Shown here: positions 1 to 12,047 of the stretch, piece by piece
Layout of the letters: the number at the start of each line of letters is the position of its first letter
Position numbering within the stretch: position 1 is the first letter of the stretch
From: Cryptomeria japonica
Taxonomy: Eukaryota; Streptophyta; Pinopsida; Cupressales; Cupressaceae
DNA: 64,000 nt
Direction: 5' to 3'
NCBI RefSeq assembly: GCF_030272615.1
Contig: NC_081412.1
Location: 547,798,488-547,862,487, forward strand
Made by a program: the position numbers and the translations under genes
The notes under the pieces: model-generated
The model's database searches: none
What the model was told of the DNA's origin: nothing
What the model saw: only the letters and a program-made list of their open reading frames with translations

Positions 1-1570
1 TTCATTAGAAATACAATTAAAAGGATCAACATAATTAGTGATGGCATAAATACCATCAAAAGTTGTATAAGAAACTCTAATGCCAATATCAAAAGATATG
101 ACAAAAGAAACAATAGCACCATAGTGGTTCTTAGGAACTATGTCTACAACATATCACTGGTAAGCATCAATTGGAGAAACAATAGAATAAACTCTACCAA
201 CAATCTCATTCATTATTTTGTTGGTTGAAGGAATAGAAAAGGAAGATCTACAAACAGCATCTATCATTTTGTTGTCAAGAGCATATTTAGACTACCAAAC
301 AACATCAATAATCAAATCTGTAATAGGATAGAGAGGAGCAAAATCCTCAAGCACCACAGTTGAACCAGGAGGAGAGGGGACATTAATTTATAAATCCTCT
401 AAAATAGAATCTTCATCTAAAATAGCAACAAAATAAATAGTAAGGTGGTCACAAACAAAATTCTTCCACCAAGTTGAGGAAGACTGTCTATGAGCACTAT
501 GAGGCCAAATGCCTGGTAGAAAAATAGAACCTGACACAAAAGGGGATTCCTTCATAGTCCACTAGTTGGAACCAAGATCTATCATTAACTTGAAAGATGA
601 TATTAGCTAGAGTAGATTTCCATAGATCAATTCCAACAAGAACTTGAGCATAAGAGTTATGGGTAAAGTTATTAATAGATGTATCCACTTGAAGGCACCA
701 GCCCAAAGCATTACCAACTGCCTCATAGGTAAATTTACATGAAAATTGTAAAGGGAGATAAGGCAATATCACCCAAACAAGGGTACCATTAGTTGATTCC
801 TTAAGGGGGTTAAAGGAGGGCAACCAAGGATGCATTAAGAGAGAGTGTGAGCCCCAAGACCAAGAATCAACGTCAAGAATAGCATCCCTATCATCAAAAG
901 ATTCAAGACCAACAAAAAAGAAACGCATAGTACAAGGGTAAATTTCTATCTTATCGTCCACCAAAAGGAGCCAATGAGTGGAGATCTCGTGCTTCAAATC
1001 TAGCAGAGAATACCACAAGCTACAAAATCTACCAACCAAGCCCAATTTAGAGAAAAAAATCTTATTGTTAATAACCTCCTATCCTAACACCACCTTGGGA
1101 GAGGTAGAGGAGCAAAGGAAGGGTGCAACCTCTAGGGGGAAACCCTAGCCTAAGAAGAGGCTAGTAATATTTTTCTTATCAAGTTAGAATAGGTTCTCTA
1201 ACAAGAGGCAAGGGAAATAGGGGTAGCAGCACCACAAGAAGCACCTAAATGAGCCTTGTCAAGGGAAATAGAAGCTCCAATACTAACAGCCTAGCAAAGG
1301 AGGAAGAAACCCCCCTAGCAACCACCAAATGAGAAGAACCTAAAGCTACACCAAAAAGACCAAAGGACTCAGTAGGAGCAACTTCAACATCAAAAGGATC
1401 CATCGTAGGTTCCAATTCAACCACCAGGTTGAGAGCAGGAGAAGAATCCATGGACAAGAGAGGGGAATTTGAAAAATTGGTGTGGCAATGTTGAGTGGGA
1501 GACATATCCATTGAGTGGTGATAAAATTACAACTATCTTTTATACTTTTATGTAGCTATCATCATTATTA
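1..1570 (-). pseudogene. DUF4283 retro-ORF, copy A, truncated by the window edge
   Basis: Minus-strand reading frames (best at 497-1045 and 1245-1511) give a DUF4283-type protein. It shows the order FFFVGLESFDDRDAIL, a Trp-rich turn, a VWVILPYLPLQF-type strand, an IGNALG-like helix (here VGNALG) and a DYEGIPFCVRF segment leading to a decayed zinc knuckle. DUF4283 with a CCHC knuckle is typical of ORF1 of plant L1-type LINEs and related retro-genes. Stops and frame changes interrupt it, so it is not coding as it stands. It continues off the left edge. The same DNA recurs at 2929-4490 in the same orientation, about 2.9 kb away. Domain call is solid; assignment to a LINE rather than another retroelement is inference, since no endonuclease or RT is visible nearby. 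Confidence 0.6.
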
Positions 1571-2052
1571 TTTTTTAATTTTTTGATTAAGGTAAAAATG
1601 GGTTTTGAAGGGACCCGAAACCCTTAACAATCATATTTTGAATGGATCTGGAACCCTCAACTAGAAAGTTGTCCTAGAAAAAGGAACATGAAAGCACCAG
1701 ACAACCATTGGTAATTTTGATTCCCACAGCCATATACATGGGTTTTAAAAATAGGCTCCCACAACCAAAAACAAAAGCTGCAAAAAGAACAGCCAACAAC
1801 CAGCCTAAAGCCAGCCCCCAACCAAGATTTACATTTAGAGCTACTCTTGTGGGAGCAGAGAGTCATGCCAACAAAGGGCTTAGAGAATTAGTTGTCTTAC
1901 CCTTAACAGAAATTTATCCTTCAACTTGTGTTGCCTTACCATGCCAAGCTAGCAAAACACCACCATTATCCTAAGAATGAATGCCTACAGAAAGAGTCTC
2001 CACTGTCTCAAAGATATCATCAATTTTCCTCCCTACAAGCATGGCATGGCAT
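1571..2052. other. Spacer between repeated blocks
   Basis: There is no supported gene. Short ORFs on both strands here (1657-1866 and 1708-1974) overlap in antisense and have no recognisable domain. Confidence 0.4.
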
Positions 2053-2498
2053 TGTTTCTCAAACATTGTCTCCTTCCTAACCCTTATCCTCCTTCTATCC
2101 TTTTAGGGTAGGTTAAATGCTAAAGTAGTTTTCCATCTTGTATTATTTGTAATAGTACCATGTTTTTTATTAAATCAGTGTTAGGTGTGAGATAGAAGAT
2201 GAAGTTTTAATTCTCTAGGGTTTCTCATATATTTATTTGAAATAAACTATTCATGTGTAGGTTCCCTGCCTATTAGAGTTTCTCAAGTACCAAGAAAATC
2301 AATAAGCACAGGAGTTTTATATTTTTATTGTATCTAGTAAGTATTGTTTAACAATCTTTAATAATAATATCAAATATTTCCTACTCTATAATAATGGTGT
2401 CTTACTAGCATTACTTATATTGATCATTCTTGGTTAGGCATCAAGAAAAATAAATATTAAATCTTTAAAAATTGACATGTATTGAAGTAATCACAACA
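2053..2498. repeat. LTR-like dispersed repeat, copy 1
   Basis: This stretch matches 23754-24225 almost throughout, starts with TG and ends with CA. The second copy has the same ends and flanks compatible with a solo LTR, which is why I call this LTR-derived. About 43 bp past its right end lies TGATACCAGAGC (2541-2552), two transitions away from the common plant primer-binding site TGGTATCAGAGC. That spacing is too long for a normal PBS, so it is only a hint. No coding region follows before the next DUF4283 copy. Confidence 0.5.
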
Positions 2499-2805
2499 AT
2501 AGAGATTTAAATTTTAAATTTTAAATTTAATGTATGCTTATGATACCAGAGCTTAAAGTAGTGTAAAATTATAGGCCATACATGTTTATCCCCTACACAC
2601 TTCTCTCTACTTTATCCTCTTATTTTTTTTATTAAATTTAGTGGGGAAAGGGCCCCAATACATAACAGATTAGTCATCAACCATCAAAAACACAAACTAG
2701 AACAAAATCAGTCATAAAAATTTGTAGAACATGGCTACCAGCAATGAAATAGAAAAGTTGCGACCAAAAGAGTAACAAATTATTTTAAAATCTAGATATT
2801 TGGAA

Positions 2806-4431
2806 CTATACATCTTGCATCCTTATCTTAGAAGAAGATGACATATAAGATTTCTTCCTACGATGAACAATTATCCAGGTAGATCCATCAATACAATCCA
2901 AATGGTGTTGAACCACAGAAAAGGGTGGTTCATTAGAAATATAGTTAAAAGGATAAACATAATTAGTGGCAGCATCAATACCATCAAAAATTTTATAAGG
3001 AACTCTAACGCCAGCATCAAAAGAAATAGAAAAAGAAATAATAACACCATAGTGGTTCTTAGGAACTATGTCTACAACATATCGTTGGCAAGCGTCAATT
3101 GGAGAAAAAATGGAATAAACTCTACCAACAATCTCATTTATTTTGTTGTCGATTGAAGGAATAGCAAAGGAATATCTACAAACAACATATATCATTTTGT
3201 TAGATTTAGACTAGCAAACAACATCAGCAATTAAATCTGTAATGGGATAGAGAGGATAAAAATCCTCAAGCACCACAGTGGAACCAGGAGGAGAGGGTAC
3301 ATGAATTTATAAATCCTCTAAAATAGCATCTTCATCTCAAATAGAAACAAAACAAATAGTAAGGTGGTCACGAACAAAATTCTTCCACCAAGTTAAGGAA
3401 GACTACCCATGAGCACTTTGAGGCCAAATGTCTGGTAGCAAAATAGAACCTACAACAAAAGGGGATTCCTTGATAGTCCACTAGTTGGCACCAAGATCTA
3501 TCATTAACCTAAAAGATAATATTAGCTAGAGGATATTTTGATAGATCAATGTCAACAAGAACTTGAGCATAGGAGTTATGGGTAAAGTTATTAATAGATG
3601 TATCCACTTGAAGGAACCAACCGAAAGCATTACCAATTGCCTCATAGGTATATTTACACCAAAATTGTAAAGAGAGATAAGGAAATATCACCCAAAAAAG
3701 GGTAACATCAGTTGATTCCTTAAGAGGGTTAAAGGAGGGCAACCAAGGATGCAATACGAGAGGGTGTGAGCCCCAAGACCAAGAATAAACCTCAAGAATA
3801 GCATCCCTATCATCAAAAGATTCGAGACCAACAAAAAAGAAACCCCTAGTACAAGGGTAAATTTCTATCTTATTGTCCACCAAAAGGAGCCAATGAGTGG
3901 AGGTCCAGTGCTTCAAATCTATCAAAGAAGGCCACAAGCTACAAAATCTACCAACCAAGCCCAATTTAGAGAAAAAAATCTTATTGTTAATAACTGCCTG
4001 TCCTAACACAACCTTGGGAGAGGTAGAGGAGAAAAGGAAGGGCGTAGCCTCTAGGAGGAAACCCTAGCCTGAGAAGAGGCTAGTAATATTTTTCTTAGCA
4101 AGTTAGCATAGGTTCTCTAACACGAGGCAAGGGAAATAGGGTTATCAGCACCACTAGAAGCACCCGAACAAGTCTTGTCAAGGAAAATGGAAGCTCCAAT
4201 ACTACAAGCCCTAGCAAAGGAGGAAGAAACCTGCCCATCAACCACCTAATGAGAAGAACCTGAAGCTAAAACAAAAATACTAGAGGACTCATTAGGAGCA
4301 ACTTCAACATCAAAAGGATCCATCGTAGGTTCCAATTCAACCACTAGGTTGAGAGAAAGAGAAGAATCCACGAGCAGGAGGGGGGAATTTGAAAAATTGG
4401 TGTGGCAATGTTGACTGGGAGACATAACCAT
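2806..4431 (-). pseudogene. DUF4283 retro-ORF, copy B, nearly full length
   Basis: Start is taken at the ATG at 4431 (product begins MVMSPSQHCH). From N to C: a hydrophilic leader (4246-4431), the DUF4283 core at 3509-4009 (GFFFVGLESFDDRDAIL, LQFWCKYTYEAIGN), a degenerate knuckle region, and a C-terminal piece at 2806-3195 ending near STWIIVHRRKKS. That last motif resembles the basic W-V-x-R-K end of plant LINE ORF1 proteins. The frame is broken by several stops and frame changes, so this is a pseudogene of roughly 540 codons. No endonuclease or RT follows downstream on the minus strand before copy A. Confidence 0.6.
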
Positions 4432-4490
4432 TGAGTGGTGATGAAACTACAACTATTTTTTATACTTTTATGTAGCTATCATCATTATTA
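2929..4490. repeat. Direct repeat of 1-1570
   Basis: The two blocks align over their whole length with scattered substitutions and small indels. They end together in a shared segment (TGTAGCTATCATCATTATTA) near 1550-1570 and 4471-4490, after which they diverge. They may be two insertions of one family or a segmental duplication; the different flanks favour separate insertions. Confidence 0.75.
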
Positions 4491-6413
4491 TTTTAAAGTT
4501 ATTGTATAACATTTATATTATTTTATGGGTGTAATATGAGTGGAATGTAGTTTGTCTTTGTATGATATTATAATATATAAATGAAGCACAACTAAACTAA
4601 TATCAAAATAAAGAACCATCATTAGTTCACTTTTTCACTAATTTATGATCATTATCTTAATTTCTAATTTAAGTTTTTTAGTAATTATTATAAATGGAAT
4701 CAAACTAACAAAATTTAGCTAGATGTTAACTATACTAGTAGCTCATCTATGATGCTTGATATTTAAAATTTCCACATCTTTTTCATGTGAAATATTTATG
4801 AACACTTTTGGGAGCCAATATGAATAACTTTTTTAAGTGCTTGTATCTCACATCATTTCACCCTTGGGATGAAATTTTGCCATGATTAATATAAAAATAT
4901 ATTAGTTAAATAGTTAAAGAGGCTATCTCATTCACTCATTCTCTCAATTAAGCTAATCTTTATCCCTAACATGCTTTGAAAACTCATTTTGGAGATAATG
5001 AGATACAAATCAAGTTATAGAAATGATGATAAAAAATGTAAAAGAAGTTTGAATAACCTAAAAAAATAATTAAGCTCTTGATATGATATAATTGATAGGT
5101 TTGAGAATAGTAAAACATGTCTAAATGGTTCATTAATAGTTTAATTATTTTTATCATTACTTAGATGAGCATAATAAGTTTGACTATGTTAAAACACAAC
5201 TATTAATAGGACAAAAACCACACCAATATGTTTAGTGTATATTTAAAATCTCTTAAAAAATAAATTCTCTTTAAAATTTATATTTACCTAGTTCAGGGTC
5301 CTAAGAAAGATTTACACAAGTTTTATTTTACTAAGGTTCAAATTAAGTAAAGAAAACCTAAGTCTACTCCTAAATTGAACCTATTATAATCTAGAGAAAA
5401 GAAATATTGAAAAGGGACAAAGGAAAGGAAAAATAAATATAAACAAGGGACAAAGAGGAAGGAGAAAGAGAAGTGGAAAGAGCAACTTATACACTTAATA
5501 ACTCTATAATGAAATCACCAAGTTATACAAATCTCCTTTAAACTAGACCATGAAGTGACTAGATTTGCATAGTCTAATTCATGGCTGGTGTAATCCTATA
5601 AGGAAACTACAAGTCCCAACCATTTTATGACTGTAGTCACACTCATAATGCTTGGTAACCTTATTATTTTTAGTTAATAATGAAATAATCTTTATCTTTT
5701 TTTTGACTTATCAATCCAAAACCTTATCATTCATTTATTGTCCATCTAATAATAAGTGTTGTTATTTACCAAGATGTTGATGCTATTGTAGGTCCCACCT
5801 TCTTATTCACCTTATTTCCCTTTCGAATTGTTTTATAGTTATAGCCACACTAACACCTTCCTAGGTGTATTGACTAAATTGATCTTTTAAATACATCCAA
5901 CAACAATACTACTAGCTTTGCATTGTTCTATTCTATGTACTATTAGGGCTAACTATATAGTTGACACCACCTTGAATTTTCCTTGTGGCTTTAGGAATTT
6001 TTGAGTTCTTTCTGTGTTGGCATCTTTGGATCACACTAACCATCGATTCAAATGTGATAAAGTTAATAGTGTAAAGCTTCTTGACCCTTTCCATTGTCAA
6101 ATAAAGTTGAAACCAACTCTTTGAAAGAATCTTCATGAAAAATTTGCTAGTAAAATTATTTTATTTGTTTTATATCAAGGCCTAATTTGCCAAATTAAAA
6201 CAATTCTCTTAATTTTAAGATATGCATGATTTGCCAAAAGAAATTTGAATACAAAAAAAAAATTGCAAACAATAATATTTTATATACTTTAAGATATATA
6301 TTCACCAACATTTTCATACCGATTTTGGTTGATTTCAAAAAATTTGCCAATCACATTAATTTTTTGTTTCTACAAATACCAAAAAAAATGCCAACACAAT
6401 TATGTCATTTCTA
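4491..6413. other. AT-rich DNA left of the CACTA element
   Basis: There is no supported gene. A 67-codon minus frame at 5933-6136 contains a hydrophilic QRCQHRKNSK-type stretch but matches no family I recognise. The last three bases (6411-6413, CTA) are the left copy of the CACTA target duplication. Confidence 0.4.
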
Positions 6414-6444
6414 CACTAGTACATTCGAGTCAAAATTTCGACGG
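6414..6444. repeat. CACTA terminal inverted repeat, left
   Basis: It starts with the diagnostic CACTA pentamer and pairs with 22801-22831. Similarity is strong for the first 14 bases and weaker but visible to the first CGACGG-type subterminal motif. Confidence 0.85.
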
Positions 6445-6621
6445 CAAATCGTCGGCATTCTAACGCAATTTTGTCGCACTACCGACAAAAAAAGTTGTCA
6501 AAAACTTTTTGTCAGAAGTTCCGACTATCCTTGTGGTCGTCGCAATTCCAACATCAGCTCCAACCTTTCCGACGGCCGCCATGGGTGTTCATACCCAGAA
6601 AGAATACCGTCGCGATCTCGA

Positions 6622-6847
6622 CCTACCGTCAGAATTCTGACATCAAAGGGCAAAAATTCTGACAGAGGAGTGTTGTCGGATGCACAGCATCTTTGTCGGA
6701 ACTCTCCTGGAGGCCGTCGTAATTTTAACCCTTTTGTGTCGGAATTACGACGGCCTCTAGGAGAGTTCCAATGAGGATGTTGTGCATCCGACGACACTCC
6801 TCTATCATAATTTTTACCCTTTGATGTCAGAATTCCGACGGTAGGCC
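6622..6847. repeat. Long subterminal inverted repeat (hairpin)
   Basis: Arms 6622-6724 and 6743-6847 are near-perfect reverse complements around an 18-base loop. Motifs such as CCGTCGGAATT, GTCGGATGCAC and GGCCGTCGTAATT recur in both arms and continue as scattered CGACGG units out to the terminus. In En/Spm elements the TnpA-like protein binds subterminal repeats; that role here is inference. The overlapping ORFs on both strands (6226-6797) arise from this symmetry and are not genes. Confidence 0.75.
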
Positions 6848-6889
6848 GATTTTTCGAAAAAAAATTTATAGAAAAAGATTGACATTGGT

Positions 6890-7070
6890 ATCTCTCTTCT
6901 ATCTCTCTTCTCTACCCCTCTCTAGTATCTCTCTTCTCTCTCCCCTCTCTAGGTCTCTTTCTCCATCCCTCTCTTCTTCTCTCCCTCTCTACTTCTCTTT
7001 CTCTACCCTCTCCAGGTCATTATCTCTTCCTCTCACCCTCTCTCTCTCTCTCACCTCTATAGGTCTCACC
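6890..7070. repeat. CT-rich low-complexity tract
   Basis: This is an imperfect CTCT-rich run mixed with TCTCTTCTC and CCCTCTC units, next to the subterminal hairpin. The Ser/Leu-rich ORF across it (6879-7175) is composition-driven. Confidence 0.6.
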
Positions 7071-7079
7071 TTCCATTCC

Positions 7080-10000
7080 TCCATCATTACCCATGTTGTC
7101 AAGTTGCAAGATATTTCCCAAAGTACTTGGTTGCTAGGGTTGATTTTCTTAAGTGTTGGAGTTGGAGTTAGATGAGACCTACATGATTAAGCTGTATTAA
7201 GTGATCAAGTCACCAAGATCTCAATTGTAAACATGACTAGGTTGTAGGGTTTTATGGTAGCATAGGTCAAAATTGAGGTATGGTGGTCAAGAATTACCTT
7301 CCAATGTACAAAAGACATCAAAATGATGAAGAATGAAGGCGATGAACTCATAGATGGTTGTTCGCTCAAATTATTGAAATTATTCATCTTATAAGTGAAA
7401 TCCAGTGTTTGCTTTTGGACAGTTTTGTAATGATGTTAGTAAATTATTTGATTGCTTTGAAGGGTTCCTTTGGAGACAAGGAGTTCCGCTGGTTTGTTTG
7501 CCAACTTTGCCTATTCATAACAATGTGCAAAGTTATGTATGTGCTTAGCACTGATATTGTTCTAATATTATATAACCTCCTGCTAGTCACTCCCTTCTTT
7601 TACATTCCTTTGATCACAAGGAGTGAGCATTCTTCTATCTCTAGTCCCCTAATGCCAAAGTGGAGGGCTAAAGCTTAATAATGCGAAGGGCTTTACATTC
7701 ACTATCCATAATGAGTCCTCCACTTCTTGCAATACCTGGGTTGTCCTTTGGAGCAATGTCAAAATTGAATTTGAATCTACCTTTCTGTTGTGGAACACAT
7801 TTTCTATAGGCTTCTTTGTTAGAGTTATTTTTCATATTCTAAGCTTCAGGCTCATTCCAAGTTTTATTAAGGTTTTTAAAGCCTTAATTTATTCAAAGGT
7901 GTCACATTTGTTTTATGGTAATACTGTCAAAATCTTTAAAGTGGGGAGCTAAACTTTCATCAAAAGAGAAATAAAAACTTGTGTGGCCTTATAATTCATG
8001 AGTTGAAGTTTGAGTTTAACATTTTGGAGGTAATTTTCTTAGACTATTCAATGCCCATTCTAACTAAGGTCAATCAAAATTCAAGATAAACCTGTGGTAA
8101 AGATGAGGATCTTGAGTTCATTGGTAGAGGACTCCACTTTTGATGGGAGAAAACCCTAGTATTCAGTTTGGTAAGCTCTAGTTGAAGGTGCAGTATGACA
8201 GCCACGTAGAAGGAGAACCATGACATGTTGCAAAATTAGAAGGGAAATTCTAACAAAGAGTAGCTACGTGTTTGGAACATTCAAATCATTTCATGTCTAG
8301 GCTAGCTATCTTCTTTACTCTAGTCTAGGATTTCACATTTTTGAGAAAGCATGATTTGTATGGATGGTTTGTTTGTTTCAAATGAAGTATAGTCCAGCCT
8401 CCACCAAAATAACAATGACAGTAAGGACTAGTAGAGTAGTTTGTTAGAAGGTTTAGACTTTGATAATAGTGTCTAGGTTTTCCCCAATTCTTGAATAGCA
8501 TTAATAGATAATCATAAGTATAGCAAGGAATATATTACTTAGAGCTTGTAATGAAGAAGGGTTTTGAATTAAAAAGACAATGATAAGAGTTTTTTTACAG
8601 TTCAAAACACAAAGACAATCACAACAGATAATTACAAGTTATAGGGTTACATTGAAATAGAAAGGTGGATTTTAGAATTTTTGTAGTAACATTCACTATT
8701 ATAGCCACGTGAACAGCTCATAGGACTTGTAACAATCAACATGGATAAGAAATGGAAATCCTCTTCTTAGAGTATGGGATCATTCTCAACTTTAGAAGAA
8801 GCTCCTTCTTTATTTGAGTAGGTTTGATTGATTATTGAATAATTTATTGTGTTTCTCTATCAATAAATAAGAGGTTTCATGAAGCTAAAGACAATGAAAA
8901 CTAATTGATGGGCAACCTTTTGACTGTCAAGAAGTGATTGCCTCAGATGAAAGTAGTGATAAATGTCACTATCAACAAAAGAACAACCAATAAATGATAA
9001 ATTTGCAGTGAGCTCATAGTGCCTAAATCAGTCTAAAAGCTTATAAGGATTAGAACCAAGCCATATAAGCTTCAAGAACAATTTGAGAGCATCAAAGTCA
9101 TCTACCAGACATTAGAAATTGTCAAATCAATGACACATAGTAGCCTCATTACAGTCTTATGTTGTATTAAATAGAAAAAGCCAAGTCTAAGATAGTGTTA
9201 GAAGGTGTGTGAGAGTCTTCAACATGGATAATTGATAGGTATAAGACTGAGAGCAGCAATATATGAGATTTGATGAATGACAGTGGCCATGATATGGAGA
9301 TGACAGTGTCAAGTATCACTGTCAAAGCATGAATAGAGGTCCTAATCTGAGTCTTTTCAAGAGAGAACAATAAATATGAAGCACCAAGGTCTATAGTCAG
9401 ATCAGAGACAACCATCTAGCAGCCCAAAAAAGAATCAAAAGGCTGTGAAAGGTCAAAATCACAGTATTTCCATAGCCCATGAAGTTCTACAAGATGTGCA
9501 AGGGCAGTTCATAGTGCAAGGTCATAGGTATTTAGTGTCATAATTATTTTCTTCACCCCCAGATCTTGATGAAAGATAAAAGGATGCCATGACACAAAGT
9601 GAAAAGTCTATAGCACTGATAAATAGGTTAGCATTATGTCATATGCATACAAGACATCATGAAGCAGATTTGTCAGTAATAAAGTTGCAACAGTCATCAA
9701 CTCAAGCATAATGAAGGCATGGACACTGAGCATGCAAAAATATAATTGATAACAGTGGTGAAATGATTAATGTTGTATCACAATTTGATATCAAACTACC
9801 TATGAAGATGGTTGTTGAAAGGTTTAGTGTTGGTTTTAAAGGTGAAAACATTGCATGAGGTCTGCCACCATAAAGGAAATACAAAGCTACAAATAAGACA
9901 GTGACCATTCAAAGATAAAGCTACAAAGAACTATCAAAGAAACCACAATCCAATGAAGAATCAAGAGACAACAGGCCTAAGTGTAGTCTCAGATATTTGA

Positions 10001-12047
10001 AAATGTCATTATGGATAGTTAAGAAAAATAAATGCATTCATGATATTTGCACTCAACAAAAAAGAAGGGATTGTATTCATCAAAGATTAGTTGAAACACT
10101 TGTGAGAGAGAGATCAATATCCATCAAGCCATAAATAAGATAATCACCATTACAAAGCACGATGAGTCAAAAAGGCAATCAAGAATTATTAGTTCAAAGG
10201 ATCAATAGGTGAATCTTCTCTTGTTGATAATCTCTAGTGATGGTGTATAGGATCCTTGTTCCAATCTCAATGTGCCAAAGCTTGATGAGAAGTCATGGAT
10301 TAGAAGTTACAAATGCCTTAAATAGTTTTCTATTGAGAGAAGCCATATAGTCAAATAAAGACTCAAATCCACAATGGTAAGATACAAACAATGATGATAG
10401 TCAAGGAGTCATTCATTGTAGGGTTTTCATAAAAATTTAGAATATGGTATGAGCAGTCCAAAGAACTATGACACTTCACTGAAAGGAGCAGCATATTAGT
10501 CCTTATTGGCATCAAATTATACAAATGACAACTAGGGATGAAGCTACAGGAGACAATCACTGTCTTAGTTTAAGACCCTAGAACAATATAGCCCCAATGG
10601 AGAAAGCAAAAATCAAAACATAGGAGAAGTCCTAGAATCCCACTAAAATCTTATTTGCAGTCGCAGAGTTGCAAGATCAAAAGCATATAATGGAAAAGAT
10701 GACCTAGGGTTCTCTTTTTATTATTGAGACAATATTATGTGAATATGATAGTTTAGCAGTTCTCGAATGCATGTGAGTAGTCCCAATGAAGAAACAATAC
10801 CATCAGGGTATTAGAATAATTTTTGAAACCTGCAATCATGTTAGATAAAACCTTCAATCATGTTAGACAAGTATTGAAAGTATAATTCATAGAGCAACCA
10901 TTTCAACTAGGTTTAGATAGCATATATTCATAACTATTTCAATTTTGTGTGAACTACACAATATCTATAATGCATAATTGGAGTTAAACCATAATAGGGC
11001 TTGGATGAGAAACATGATAGGGCACCCAAAGTTGTCCACATGCTAAGCCCAAGAGCGGATATACCATCCCTCTTGGCCCCATGTGGCAGTCCGACATCCA
11101 TATGAGGTGGTGTGCTTAGTGGGTAAACTTGTACCTGCCCTCCCTATCCATGCTACCTTATCCACCCTTCTATGATTGAGACCCCTTTAATCACAATGGT
11201 AGAGGTTGATGGGGAAACCACAATTACATTATGTAGGATCTCCTACCCTATCTCGTTGAATTCATTCCTACACCAAGTGAGTATGAACAAAAGCGTAGGT
11301 ATTTAACAACAATGACATGGTCCATGGAGTAGTGATCCTCCTCTTGATACTCCATCTACAAATGAGAACATCTCTTGTACACGTTGCTACTTCAGAATTA
11401 AAAGTTGCTTCTTCTAGAACTTTCCATGATTCTTTGCAATAGGATTATATGTCTTCTAGATTCACCCCACTAGGACACATTCATATCAAGCATCTTTACT
11501 TTTTTGAAAAGTAGACCACATTTCAGATCTAGATGACACCATAATGACTTTGATTTCCTCTTGCAAGATATTCCTCCATCATGTATTGCTTCATCGAAGT
11601 TCAAATTTGCTTCTTCAAGGGCTCTCAATGATTCTCTATATAGGATTCTTTGTGTCTATGAGATCCACTTCATTGGGAGGCCTACTTAAACATTTCACAT
11701 CTGTTTGTGGACTCTCACCTTTCAAACATTTCACATCTTATTGAGCTTTGCTTTGTTTCGAGAATAGTTTAATATTCTCTACTTAACAAGGCCAACCACG
11801 TGAAGGTGGAAGCTCATTTGGCCCCTCCCCCCCCCCCCCCCCCCAACATCACTCTAAATTCCTCGTTAACATCTAACATTCATTCATTATCACATAACGT
11901 TCATTAACACATAAAATTCATTAACTTTCATTAAAACGCAACATTCATCAATAATCATCAACACATATCATTCATGAACATTCATTAGCACATAATTACA
12001 TTCATTACACATAAAAATCAGTCATTATCAAATAAGGTAGATTACAA
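7080..12047. other. CACTA interior downstream of its genes
   Basis: About 5 kb without a supported gene. It has only short ORFs with no domain, for example 7358-7678 and 9167-9415. Internal structure includes a diverged duplication of about 210 bp (around 11355-11565 versus 11565-11770, sharing GCTTCTTC and CAATGATTCT-type stretches) and a C18 homopolymer at 11827-11844. At 11880-12030, CATTCATTA and ACACATA units recur. An older nested insertion is likely, but I could not define its ends. Confidence 0.4.

Noticed and set aside
2541-2552. Possible tRNA-Met primer-binding site TGATACCAGAGC
   Set aside because: It has two mismatches and lies 43 bp past the LTR-like end, too far for a normal PBS; kept only as a hint.
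6226-6797. ORFs of 182, 63 and 90 codons on both strands
   Set aside because: They fall on the CACTA terminus and hairpin; overlapping antisense frames share the same palindromic motifs and cross the element border.
7358-7678. 106-codon hydrophobic ORF inside the CACTA element
   Set aside because: No domain, no related frame nearby, and composition typical of chance ORFs in this AT-rich DNA.
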